8,461 bases of DNA from a candidate division CSSED10-310 bacterium (GTDB lineage: Bacteria; CSSED10-310; JAFGJC01), in contig JAFGJC010000136.1 of NCBI GenBank assembly GCA_016929305.1, positions 1-8,461 of the forward strand, in the 5' to 3' direction. The position numbers and the translations under genes are program-made. Numbering within the stretch: the stretch's first letter is position 1; every line of letters starts with the position of its first letter. Below, one piece after another: positions 1 through 6,603 of this stretch. The notes under the pieces were generated by a model. That model worked only from the letters and a program-made list of their open reading frames with translations, made no database searches and was not told the origin of the DNA.

Positions 1-1
1 A

Positions 2-1354
2 TTAACAGACATCTATCAGAAGATCACGAATACCGATTATCCACGGACTAAGCCGGTATCCATAAAACGAATATCGGAAAACGACCTGACGAACGATAAG
101 CAGGGAAGTTTTATCGGAAGTGGTAAAGATCCTCGAGATTGGCTAGAAAAAGCGTTTCTGCTGGCTGGATGGGACCTCGGCGAAATGAAAAAAATCCTGC
201 CTGACCGAACAGGATCTGTTAAACATCAGAAACTGGCAGATCTGGAAATTTATGAAGAATGTGTAAGAATTTATAACCTGCTTTGTGAAAACGGATCTGA
301 TGATCGATTCGACGAAACGGGTCGTCTGTTGAACGATAAAGCACTGCTTCATCAGCAGTTGAATGATTTTTCAGGAGCCGCGATATTATTTGAGAAGGCG
401 TTGGAAATTTTTAAGAACCAATTACACAAAAAACCAGATTCGGATGTCTTACAGGCTGATTTAATCCGTTGTTATGCCAACAAAGCCTTGCTGTCATATC
501 ATAGTGGAGAGATGAATGAGGCAATCGTTCATCACGATCAGGTGATTCAATTAATCCAGGAAAAGCAAAATCCTCCTGTCGATGAGACGTTGCGGCGCAC
601 TCTGGCCAGAACCTATATGAACAAAGGCTTGGTTTTGCGGGAATTGGGAAAACATGAGGAGGCGGTTGAGACCATCAACAATGCTATTACCATTGTTGAA
701 AGAATGGTTTTTGAGGATGGCCGGCATGAGCTGGCTGATTATCTTGCAAGAACGTATTTGAGTAAGGGAAATGCATTGCTTTATCGACATGAGCAGGAAA
801 AAGCGCTTGAATTCTATCGGAAAGCTTTGAATATTTGGGAACGGTTAATCTATCAGGAAGGTAAAACGCATCTGATGTTGCCATTGGCGATTTTATATGT
901 GAATTATGCAAGTGCCTTGATCGGTATGGAAAAATCCAGAGATGCGCTGATTTTTTGTGATCAATCGATTGAAATTCTTAAGCGTTTTGTGGAAACTCAT
1001 GGCCGATCCGAGTTTGCACCTCATTTATTCACAGCAATGATCTGCAAAGGTGATGCACTCTGTAAACTTGATCAGACGGAAGTTGCGCTTACTCGATATG
1101 ACAACGCCAAACTTATTTGTGAACGCCTGATTGAGAAGGAGGGTCGATATGAACTCATCGGCCAGCTTGCAACAATACTGGAACGAAAGGCAAGAGTGTT
1201 AATAGAGCTTAAACGATATGAAACGCTTCGATCGGAACTCACAAATATTATTCCCTCTCTCGAATCGGAAGTGCAGCGAACGGGCCGTAAGGAGTTGAAA
1301 CAAACACTTTCATTAATTCATAACCATTTACAGAACCTTCCATCAAACGACTGA
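2..1354 (+). CDS. TPR-repeat protein, C-terminal part (5' end outside window); probable tail of a Ser/Thr kinase
   Basis: The frame is open from base 2 to the TGA at 1352-1354, giving 450 visible residues. An ATG at 185 lacks a good ribosome site, and the 61 codons before it read as ordinary protein, so I treat it as internal. From about base 296 the protein is a chain of helical repeats with an exact 47-residue period. Each unit has a Leu-Ala-x-x-Tyr-x-x-Lys-Gly/Ala-x-x-Leu first helix, an Ala-Leu-x-x-Tyr/Phe-x-x-Ala second helix and an Glu-Arg-Leu-x-x-x-x-Gly-Arg end. TPRs of this long, Gly-Arg-punctuated type often follow Ser/Thr protein kinase domains. The first visible residues (IYQKIT...DYPRTKP) resemble the linker after such kinases, which is inference. 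It probably acts in the cytoplasm as a protein-interaction scaffold. The partner is unknown, and a link to the downstream B12 operon is not evident. Confidence 0.75.
   Translation, partial: LTDIYQKITNTDYPRTKPVSIKRISENDLTNDKQGSFIGSGKDPRDWLEKAFLLAGWDLGEMKKILPDRTGSVKHQKLADLEIYEECVRIYNLLCENGSDDRFDETGRLLNDKALLHQQLNDFSGAAILFEKALEIFKNQLHKKPDSDVLQADLIRCYANKALLSYHSGEMNEAIVHHDQVIQLIQEKQNPPVDETLRRTLARTYMNKGLVLRELGKHEEAVETINNAITIVERMVFEDGRHELADYLARTYLSKGNALLYRHEQEKALEFYRKALNIWERLIYQEGKTHLMLPLAILYVNYASALIGMEKSRDALIFCDQSIEILKRFVETHGRSEFAPHLFTAMICKGDALCKLDQTEVALTRYDNAKLICERLIEKEGRYELIGQLATILERKARVLIELKRYETLRSELTNIIPSLESEVQRTGRKELKQTLSLIHNHLQNLPSND
437..1282 (+). repeat. six in-phase 141-base (47-residue) TPR units
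   Basis: Units begin at 437, 578, 719, 860, 1001 and 1142. Each is exactly 141 bases, and a seventh begins at 1283 and runs to the end of the gene. An earlier, more diverged unit lies at about 296-436. The last four starts encode Gly-Arg or Gly-Lys. The DNA copies have diverged, so the repeat is visible as protein rather than as identical DNA. Canonical TPR units are 34 residues; the extra 13 lengthen the second helix and the connecting segment. Confidence 0.75.
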
Positions 1355-1397
1355 ATCATTGCAGCGATCTGAAAAAGCAGGTAATACGATCTATTTA

Positions 1398-1425
1398 TTG
1401 ACAGAGAAGATTCTTCTTTGATAAA
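1398..1425 (+). promoter_or_regulatory. sigma70-like promoter for the cobalamin operon
   Basis: A perfect -35 TTGACA (1398-1403) is followed after 16 bases by GATAAA (1420-1425), a 4-of-6 match to TATAAT. Transcription would start near 1432, just ahead of the riboswitch P1 stem at 1447, which is where a promoter for this leader should sit. The -10 is imperfect and the start site is inferred. Confidence 0.5.
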
Positions 1426-1446
1426 AAAATAAGCAGCTGGGAGCAG

Positions 1447-1660
1447 GCGTCGGGTGAGTTGCATTACGTAATGCAACTCGGGGAAGCCGGTGAAATACCG
1501 GCACTGGCCCGCAACTGTAACCGGGGACAAAAACCGCGTATTCGAGATGCGTTGTCCGAATAAAACCACTGGGTAAAACCGGGAAGGTGCGGTGATTAGG
1601 ATGATCCGGAAGTCAGGAGACCCGTCCGATGCGGCTTGTGAACCTTCGCGGGGTGAGGTT
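1447..1660 (+). promoter_or_regulatory. cobalamin (AdoCbl-type) riboswitch
   Basis: This RNA element binds a cobalamin and lowers expression of downstream uptake genes when vitamin B12 is plentiful. P1 pairs 1447-1453 with 1626-1632 (7 bp, one G-U). P2 is the palindrome at 1456-1479. P3 pairs 1486-1491 with 1497-1502. The conserved GGGAAGCCGGTGAAA and CCCGCAACTGTAA core segments follow. A P6 arm pairs GGACAA (1525-1530) with TTGTCC (1552-1557). The CCACTGGG and GGGAAGG segments lead to GGATGATCCGG and the diagnostic B12 box AGTCAGGAGACC at 1611-1622. P13 is the hairpin AACCT/AGGTT at 1641-1660. Its loop GCGGG (1648-1652) is the exact complement of CCCGC in L5 (1508-1512), the regulatory kissing contact of this riboswitch class. 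It lies directly upstream of a BtuB-like receptor, the commonest target. Confidence 0.96.
1456..1479 (+). repeat. perfect 24-base palindrome forming riboswitch P2
   Basis: The 12 bases GAGTTGCATTAC are followed at once by their exact reverse complement. In RNA this folds as a 10-bp hairpin with an ACGU loop, and it sits where the riboswitch P2 arm is expected. A protein operator is an alternative but less likely explanation, because the conserved aptamer core starts right after it. Confidence 0.85.
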
Positions 1661-1711
1661 TGCTTGAGTAAGCGTGCAGAGTAACACGCAATTGATAACC
1701 CCAGGCACGCT
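1641..1711 (+). promoter_or_regulatory. riboswitch expression platform and btuB ribosome-binding region
   Basis: No U-run terminator follows P13, so control is more likely at translation than at transcription termination. Two alternative pairings reach the start region. GCGTG (1672-1676) can pair with CACGC at 1685-1689 or with CACGC at 1706-1710, which abuts the AUG. The L13 bases GGGGT (1650-1654) can pair with ACCCC (1698-1702). The only ribosome-site-like sequence before the AUG at 1712 is a weak CCAGG (1701-1705). A better one, GGTGAGG (1652-1658), is buried in P13, but a TAA at 1682-1684 blocks it from leading in frame into the receptor. Which structure forms with ligand is not settled by inspection. 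Confidence 0.5.
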
Positions 1712-3676
1712 ATGGCTGCTCGATCATTGAAACTATCGGTTACAGTATTTTTTCTTCTCGTTGCACTCGTATTTGCTCACACGTTGCATGCTGATGAGAA
1801 CAACACCAGTTTTGAGTTCGATACGAATAAAAATGGTTATGTCTACAGTATTGCTATTGAAGTAAAAGAACGCCAGTCGGAAACGGTTTCTCTCCTGCAG
1901 GAAATCCCTGCTTTCGTTACTGTTGTGGAACTGGATAACGAATCCTCAAAATTCCAAACGGTTTCAGAAGTTTTAAGTGGGACGGTTGGAGTGACGATAA
2001 AGGATTTCGGTGGTCTTGGGAAATTGTCCACCGTATCGATTCGGGGATCAGCCGCCAGTCACGTCATTGTTCTGCTTGATGGAATCAAGATTAACACATC
2101 TGCGGACAATGGTGTTGATCTTTCAACCCTGCCAATTCACAATATTTCAAAAATTGAAATCTTAAGAGGTGCGGATTCCGCTGTTTTTGGGGATGGTGCC
2201 ATTGCCGGAGTCATCAATCTTGTCTCTAAAAAACAAGATGATAAAACGCACGATTCCGGCGGACGTATTACTTATGGATCCTTCTCAACACTTGACACCT
2301 TTCTCTATCATTATTCGGATCTCAGGTTTGCAAAATTTCGTTTGCAAGGTTTCCTTACAACAAGCGATGGCGATTTCCGGTTTAACAATAATAACGGAAC
2401 CGAAATGAATCAACACGACGATTTCGAAGATGTACGCAGCAACAACTGGACTGAGAAATACGGAGGCTCATTATGGTGGGAGATAGCAGATTTAGCAAAT
2501 TGGAAACTTTCGGGTCAGGTAAACAGTTTCAGATCAGATAATGGAATACCGGGCATTGTAACGTTTCCCTCAGAGCATGCAACTCAGACAGACAAGCGAA
2601 CTGTTTTCAGCATCCATGCGGAAAAAAATCTCTCCTTGCCTCCCAATTCGTTGTTTTTCACCAATGTCTCCATATCGCGCAGCAGCCTTGATTTCCGCGA
2701 TCCATTTGGTGAGCAAACCGGTGTACCGGTGTATACCCTGCAGAACATTACAGCTATCGAGGGAGATGTTGGATTGACATCGATCTACTCTTGGGGTTCC
2801 AGTTCCATCAGTTCCAGCTATTCAACTGATCATCTTAATGATGAGGATATCGGTAAAAAGGATTCGTCGACATGGTCGATCTCAGGGAAACAAGATTTAT
2901 CATTGTTAAATGACAAATTCTGGCTGACGCTTCTGGCCAGATATGACCGGCTTTCCGAAACGGGTGAGCATTTCAGCCCCAAAGCCGGTATGAGATATCA
3001 GATATCACCGAATATGGCTTTGAAAATGAACACCGGCCAATCATTCCGATCACCATCTTTTGATGAGTTATACACAAACACCGGATTTATTACGGGCAAC
3101 GAAGCGTTATTACCTGAAGAAGGCTTCAGTTGGGATACCGGGATGATTTGGGAGCATCGAAAATTCAGAGGTGAAATCGCCTATTTCGAACAACACACCA
3201 AAAATCTTATCCAGTATGTTCTTGTGTCAGGATTCAGATATAAGCCATTAAACATCGGCAAAAGCAAATCCCGGGGTATTGAAGCTTCTATTGGTTGGAA
3301 TTTCTGGAAAAATTTTAATGTGTCATCTTCATATACCTACATTGACGCACAAGATCTTTCTGAAGATCGTTCTGATAAAGAAAATCAAATTCCTGGGATA
3401 CCAAAACACGAGTGGTTTTCTAAATTGGAATGGCGGCAGAAGAAATTCAATTCCTTCATGGAATGGCGATTCACCAGTGGCAACTATGTGACTCGATCAA
3501 ATACGAAAGAATTACCATCGAGGGAAACAGGCAATATTGGAATCGGGTATGAATTTACCGAACACATGCGGTTTTCCTTCGAAATAAAAAACCTGTTCGA
3601 CAATGAGATGATGGATATCAGAGGTTTTCCGCTGCCGCCAAGATCCTATTTTTTCAATGTTTCATTCACAATATGA
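1712..3676 (+). CDS. btuB: TonB-dependent outer-membrane cobalamin receptor, BtuB-like
   Basis: The 654-residue protein imports corrinoids across the outer membrane using TonB-ExbBD energy. Residues 1-27 are a signal peptide with a long hydrophobic core and likely cleavage after LHA, which supports the ATG at 1712. The plug spans about residues 60-174 and has the family signatures VSIRGS (108-113), VLLDGIKIN (120-128) and IEILRGADSAVFG followed by GVINLVSKK (148-174). The rest is a beta-barrel with alternating aromatic strands. The FRSPSFDELY segment and the final PRSYFFNVSFTI are typical of TonB receptors, though the last residue is Ile rather than the usual Phe or Trp. The TonB box is not obvious; the best candidate is IAIEVKE at about 47-53. 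An Asp/Asn-rich loop around residues 220-245 may correspond to the calcium-binding loops of BtuB (inference). Cobalamin specificity rests on the riboswitch directly upstream. Length is close to E. coli BtuB (about 614). Confidence 0.93.
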   Translation: MAARSLKLSVTVFFLLVALVFAHTLHADENNTSFEFDTNKNGYVYSIAIEVKERQSETVSLLQEIPAFVTVVELDNESSKFQTVSEVLSGTVGVTIKDFGGLGKLSTVSIRGSAASHVIVLLDGIKINTSADNGVDLSTLPIHNISKIEILRGADSAVFGDGAIAGVINLVSKKQDDKTHDSGGRITYGSFSTLDTFLYHYSDLRFAKFRLQGFLTTSDGDFRFNNNNGTEMNQHDDFEDVRSNNWTEKYGGSLWWEIADLANWKLSGQVNSFRSDNGIPGIVTFPSEHATQTDKRTVFSIHAEKNLSLPPNSLFFTNVSISRSSLDFRDPFGEQTGVPVYTLQNITAIEGDVGLTSIYSWGSSSISSSYSTDHLNDEDIGKKDSSTWSISGKQDLSLLNDKFWLTLLARYDRLSETGEHFSPKAGMRYQISPNMALKMNTGQSFRSPSFDELYTNTGFITGNEALLPEEGFSWDTGMIWEHRKFRGEIAYFEQHTKNLIQYVLVSGFRYKPLNIGKSKSRGIEASIGWNFWKNFNVSSSYTYIDAQDLSEDRSDKENQIPGIPKHEWFSKLEWRQKKFNSFMEWRFTSGNYVTRSNTKELPSRETGNIGIGYEFTEHMRFSFEIKNLFDNEMMDIRGFPLPPRSYFFNVSFTI

Positions 3677-3689
3677 GGAGGTTTTGGTG
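3675..3689 (+). promoter_or_regulatory. Shine-Dalgarno and GTG start of the propeller gene
   Basis: GAGGAGG (3675-3681) overlaps the receptor's TGA stop and lies 5 bases before GTG (3687-3689). This strong site selects GTG over the in-frame ATG at 3657. It also leaves a clean signal peptide beginning Met-Lys-Thr and indicates translational coupling to btuB. Confidence 0.88.
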
Positions 3690-5405
3690 AAAACGTTTTT
3701 CATACCGGTAAGCTTGATGATTCTGGTTTTTACCGGGTTTGCAGAAACAAATAATGTAATAGTGTATGATTTGCAAACCGGTGAACATTTCGATATCACC
3801 TGGACAATTCGTGATCTGACGGGTTTTCAAAACATATCCGAACTTACATCTGTGAATATAGACCACATTGATGGTGATGAATGGCTATTGGTTGCAGGAG
3901 ACGATCAATATGCATGTATCGATCTGACACGCTTTACGACATGCTTTTACATCGATGAATGGCAGTTCAGAACGCTTTTGGGACTGCCGGGAGAGGGTCA
4001 AGGCTGTTTGACGGCAATCACAAAACCTGACGAAAGTGTTGACACATTACTGTATTTTAATGTTGATAGCGGTAAATATGTTGCATTTAATCTGGATACA
4101 TTTCAAGCAGAAGATTATTCCGGTCCGGAACTTCCTGCTGAATATATATCGGGATTCAGTTATACATCTTTGAGTGATATCGGTTTTTTTCATAATCACC
4201 AGGGAATTTGGACATATGAGAGTTTCGAGGGATCCAGTCCGGTCTATATTGATTTCGAGTCGATTTTTGGCGGAATCCCCGAATATGTAACAGAACTCGA
4301 ATATACACTTACGGGCAGCAGTTACAGATTTCTCCTGGCAGCCTTCTCGGATAATCCCGACCCGTCAACTCCGACACCCAGCCCGAATCCAACATCAACA
4401 CCTGCCGATAATTTTAAAGCTGTTATTGCTATGGGTCTGGACGAAGATTTATGGACGGTAGATGGAGCGGATTATTCTGTTACGGAGTCAGTTGCATTGA
4501 CCGGTGCAGCACCAAATCAGATACTGGTTGACGACGGTCGGTTTTTTGTCGTCAACAGTCTTTCAAATGCTATAGGGGTTTATGACAGCCAAACGTGTTC
4601 CGTCATTGATGAGTATTCCGTTGGTGAAGGCAGAAATCCCTTTGCAATGGCTATAAGCGATGATGGACTTCTGTTCGTATCTAATTTTATCCGAAACACT
4701 ATCTCTTGTTTACAGGCGTCTGACGGACAGGTTATTCGGGAAATATCGCTGCCGGAAACACAGGATTTACCTCACGACCCCGGTGAAACAACCTACTGCC
4801 GACCTTCCGGAATAGCTATCGCCGGTGATACATGTTTCGTCGCATGCTCCAATCTGAATGATGAATTCGTTGCCGCCGGACCGGGAATCATTTGTGAAAT
4901 TAATACACAGAACCTGACCCTTGAAAGCTGGTTTGAGAGTGGAGGTAGAAATGCGGTCAACGTTTATTATCTTCCTTCACATCCTGACTGGATTTGGATT
5001 ATAAATTCCGGCGACTACATCGTTGGTGAAGGCTACTCCGGCAATGGTAACATCTGTATCTGGTCCATAGCAGATCATAACATGTTCACATGTATCGAGG
5101 TGTCAGATGCACCGCTTGAAGCAGTTTTCAGTCCCGACAGATTGTATTTCTCAAGCGCCATGGACGGAAGAATTGGAAGAGTTGATTTGAATGGCTTATC
5201 ATGTTTGTCTCCAATATTAACACCGCATCATGGACAGGGAATGGATTTTATCTCAGGACTCGCCATAGATCCCAAAGGTATAGTCTGGGTTCTTGAGTTC
5301 AATTATAACGTTGCTTATCTGATGGATCCCAATTTGAACGACTCCATTTTCCACTCGGTTTCACTGGGCTGGGGTCCGGATGCCATTGGAATTCTTTTAC
5401 CCTAA
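3687..5405 (+). CDS. secreted two-domain protein with YncE/BtuG-like beta-propeller
   Basis: The protein has 572 residues from the GTG start. Residues 1-19 form a signal peptide cut after GFA; no Cys follows, so it is not a lipoprotein. Residues 20-221 are a beta-rich domain I do not recognise. A Pro/Ser/Thr linker (222-242) joins it to a propeller of about 330 residues. Propeller blades recur as a residue run ending in Asp-Gly, then a strand such as VVNSLSNAIGVYD (288-300) or FVSNFIRNTISC (330-341), the pattern of YncE/YVTN propellers. The APNQI-VVNSLSN and RNPFAMAIS-FVSNF phrasing recalls BtuG, the seven-bladed Bacteroides surface protein that binds B12 and sits on BtuB. It begins 10 bases after btuB under the same riboswitch. 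The likely role is capturing cobalamin or a corrinoid near the receptor, which is inference. A generic surface propeller of other function remains possible. Confidence 0.8.
   Translation: MKTFFIPVSLMILVFTGFAETNNVIVYDLQTGEHFDITWTIRDLTGFQNISELTSVNIDHIDGDEWLLVAGDDQYACIDLTRFTTCFYIDEWQFRTLLGLPGEGQGCLTAITKPDESVDTLLYFNVDSGKYVAFNLDTFQAEDYSGPELPAEYISGFSYTSLSDIGFFHNHQGIWTYESFEGSSPVYIDFESIFGGIPEYVTELEYTLTGSSYRFLLAAFSDNPDPSTPTPSPNPTSTPADNFKAVIAMGLDEDLWTVDGADYSVTESVALTGAAPNQILVDDGRFFVVNSLSNAIGVYDSQTCSVIDEYSVGEGRNPFAMAISDDGLLFVSNFIRNTISCLQASDGQVIREISLPETQDLPHDPGETTYCRPSGIAIAGDTCFVACSNLNDEFVAAGPGIICEINTQNLTLESWFESGGRNAVNVYYLPSHPDWIWIINSGDYIVGEGYSGNGNICIWSIADHNMFTCIEVSDAPLEAVFSPDRLYFSSAMDGRIGRVDLNGLSCLSPILTPHHGQGMDFISGLAIDPKGIVWVLEFNYNVAYLMDPNLNDSIFHSVSLGWGPDAIGILLP
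4350..4412 (+). other. Pro/Ser/Thr-rich interdomain linker
   Basis: Codons 222-242 of the propeller gene encode a DNPDPSTPTPSPNP-type stretch. It marks the boundary between the unrecognised N-terminal domain and the propeller. A similar linker in the next gene suggests a shared style of extracellular domain joining. Confidence 0.8.
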
Positions 5406-5413
5406 AGGAGATC

Positions 5414-6538
5414 ATGGTGATATTTATTAGTATTGGATTACTTGTCTTACTTGCTTTTCCGGTGTCAGCAGATCCCTTTGTGGATCGAGTTGCAGATGTT
5501 CAATATGGAACCGGTGCCGGTTTCGGTCAGGACCAATTTCCTGAAATCGTTCTGGGTGGTCCCGAAGGTGCCGGAGAATTCGGTGGATCAAACCATATTC
5601 TATCGCTCGGAGACGGCGGTTGGATAATCCTGGAATTCACGGACAATGTTGCTGAAAACGGACCGGGACCCGATCTCATCGTTTTTGAAAATCCCTTTTA
5701 TGTAAATTTCGATCCGCTGAATGTCTTTTCAGAAGTGGCTTTTGTGGAAGTCAGTCAGGATGGCGAGACATTCTTTCGATTTCCCAACGATTATAACCCT
5801 GATGGTATACCTGAAAATAATCCTGCCAATTGGACCGGATTTGCCGGTGTTTCACCGGTAATAGCAAACAGTCAGAACGGAATCGATCCCATCAATCCTG
5901 ATGTTGCCGGTGGCGATGTGTTTGACTTGAGCGATGTTGGGCTTGATTGGATACGATATATTCGAATCGTAGATACTGATGAACCTCCCAATGCAGCTTC
6001 AGATGATGATGGCGATGAGATTTATGATTACGGGTGGCCAGGTGGAACAACCGCCGGTTTTGATCTGGATGCTGTAGCAGCAATTTATTCCACGGATCCG
6101 CCGACACCCATCCCCACTCAGACAGTAACTCCGACTGAGACCGAAACACCAACATCGACACCGACAGCGACACCGACAGCAATACCGGAAAGAATTACAG
6201 CAGATATCATTTTATCAAAGAAAATGTATCTTCCCGGAGATAATTTTCTATGCACGATAACCCTCTATAATCATTATCCTCAAAATGTGAATGCTAACGT
6301 ATATCTTCTTCTGGATTGCCACGGTATTTATTTTTTCTACCCCTCCTGGAATCAATTCCATGATTATCTGACACTCTCGCTGAATTTCAGTGAATATCGA
6401 AATACCATAATCGATTTCATCTGGCCAGATATTCATTCTGAAGACGATGATCTTCATTTCTGGTGTGCTGTCTTGGATATCGACAATCAACTCATCAGCA
6501 ATATTGACAAAGAAACATTTGGATACCGCCAGCTTTGA
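5414..6538 (+). CDS. secreted surface protein with GPGPD-VFEN domain, TPT linker and Ig-like C-terminus
   Basis: The protein has 374 residues. Residues 1-19 act as a signal peptide (cut after VSA) despite lacking Lys/Arg at the start. Residues 20-226 form one domain with the landmarks SLGDGGWIILEF (64-75), GPGPDLIVFENPF (83-95) and AFVEVSQDGETFFRFP (109-124), then an acidic DDDGDEIYDYG loop (197-207). From memory, this pattern belongs to proteins annotated only as cell surface proteins, some encoded beside btuB in Bacteroidetes and other phyla. A TPT linker (228-259) leads to a beta-sandwich-like domain (260-374) of unknown function. AAAGGAG (5404-5410) overlaps the previous stop. It is 3 bases from this ATG and 6 from the next codon, GTG at 5417, so the true start may be one codon later. 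The tight coupling suggests a partner of the receptor and propeller in cobalamin capture. No binding site is identified. Confidence 0.78.
   Translation: MVIFISIGLLVLLAFPVSADPFVDRVADVQYGTGAGFGQDQFPEIVLGGPEGAGEFGGSNHILSLGDGGWIILEFTDNVAENGPGPDLIVFENPFYVNFDPLNVFSEVAFVEVSQDGETFFRFPNDYNPDGIPENNPANWTGFAGVSPVIANSQNGIDPINPDVAGGDVFDLSDVGLDWIRYIRIVDTDEPPNAASDDDGDEIYDYGWPGGTTAGFDLDAVAAIYSTDPPTPIPTQTVTPTETETPTSTPTATPTAIPERITADIILSKKMYLPGDNFLCTITLYNHYPQNVNANVYLLLDCHGIYFFYPSWNQFHDYLTLSLNFSEYRNTIIDFIWPDIHSEDDDLHFWCAVLDIDNQLISNIDKETFGYRQL
6158..6181 (+). repeat. 12-base tandem repeat in the TPT linker
   Basis: Two adjacent copies of ACACCGACAGCG (the second ends in A) encode Thr-Pro-Thr-Ala twice. They lie within a longer low-complexity Pro/Thr stretch (about 6095-6190). 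Such runs can change length by slippage without breaking the frame. Confidence 0.8.
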
Positions 6539-6603
6539 TATGATGACATGGCCGATAAGCCACATAAAAATTCCAAGAATTTATTGTCAGGAAAGGAAAA
6601 ACC

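Noticed and set aside
185..187. ATG at 185 as the start of the TPR protein
   Set aside because: The frame is open to base 2, the upstream codons read as real protein, and no good ribosome site precedes the ATG.
1318..1569. Minus-strand ORF of 83 codons across the leader
   Set aside because: It covers the conserved riboswitch core on the opposite strand, which explains the sequence fully.
3657..3686. Longer propeller protein starting at ATG 3657, overlapping btuB by 20 bases
   Set aside because: The strong GAGGAGG at 3675-3681 points to GTG 3687, and the longer form would put a polar stretch before the signal peptide.
5892..6182. Minus-strand ORF of 96 codons across the TPT linker
   Set aside because: It is His/Ser/Arg-rich low complexity produced by the antisense of the Pro/Thr linker, inside a well-supported gene.
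6549..6562. TGGC/GCCA hairpin between the third and fourth exported genes as a terminator
   Set aside because: The stem is only 4 bp and no U-run follows, so the downstream gene is more likely cotranscribed.
6248..6565. Minus-strand ORF of 105 codons
   Set aside because: It is the shadow of the C-terminal domain of the surface protein, with no ribosome site or recognisable domain.
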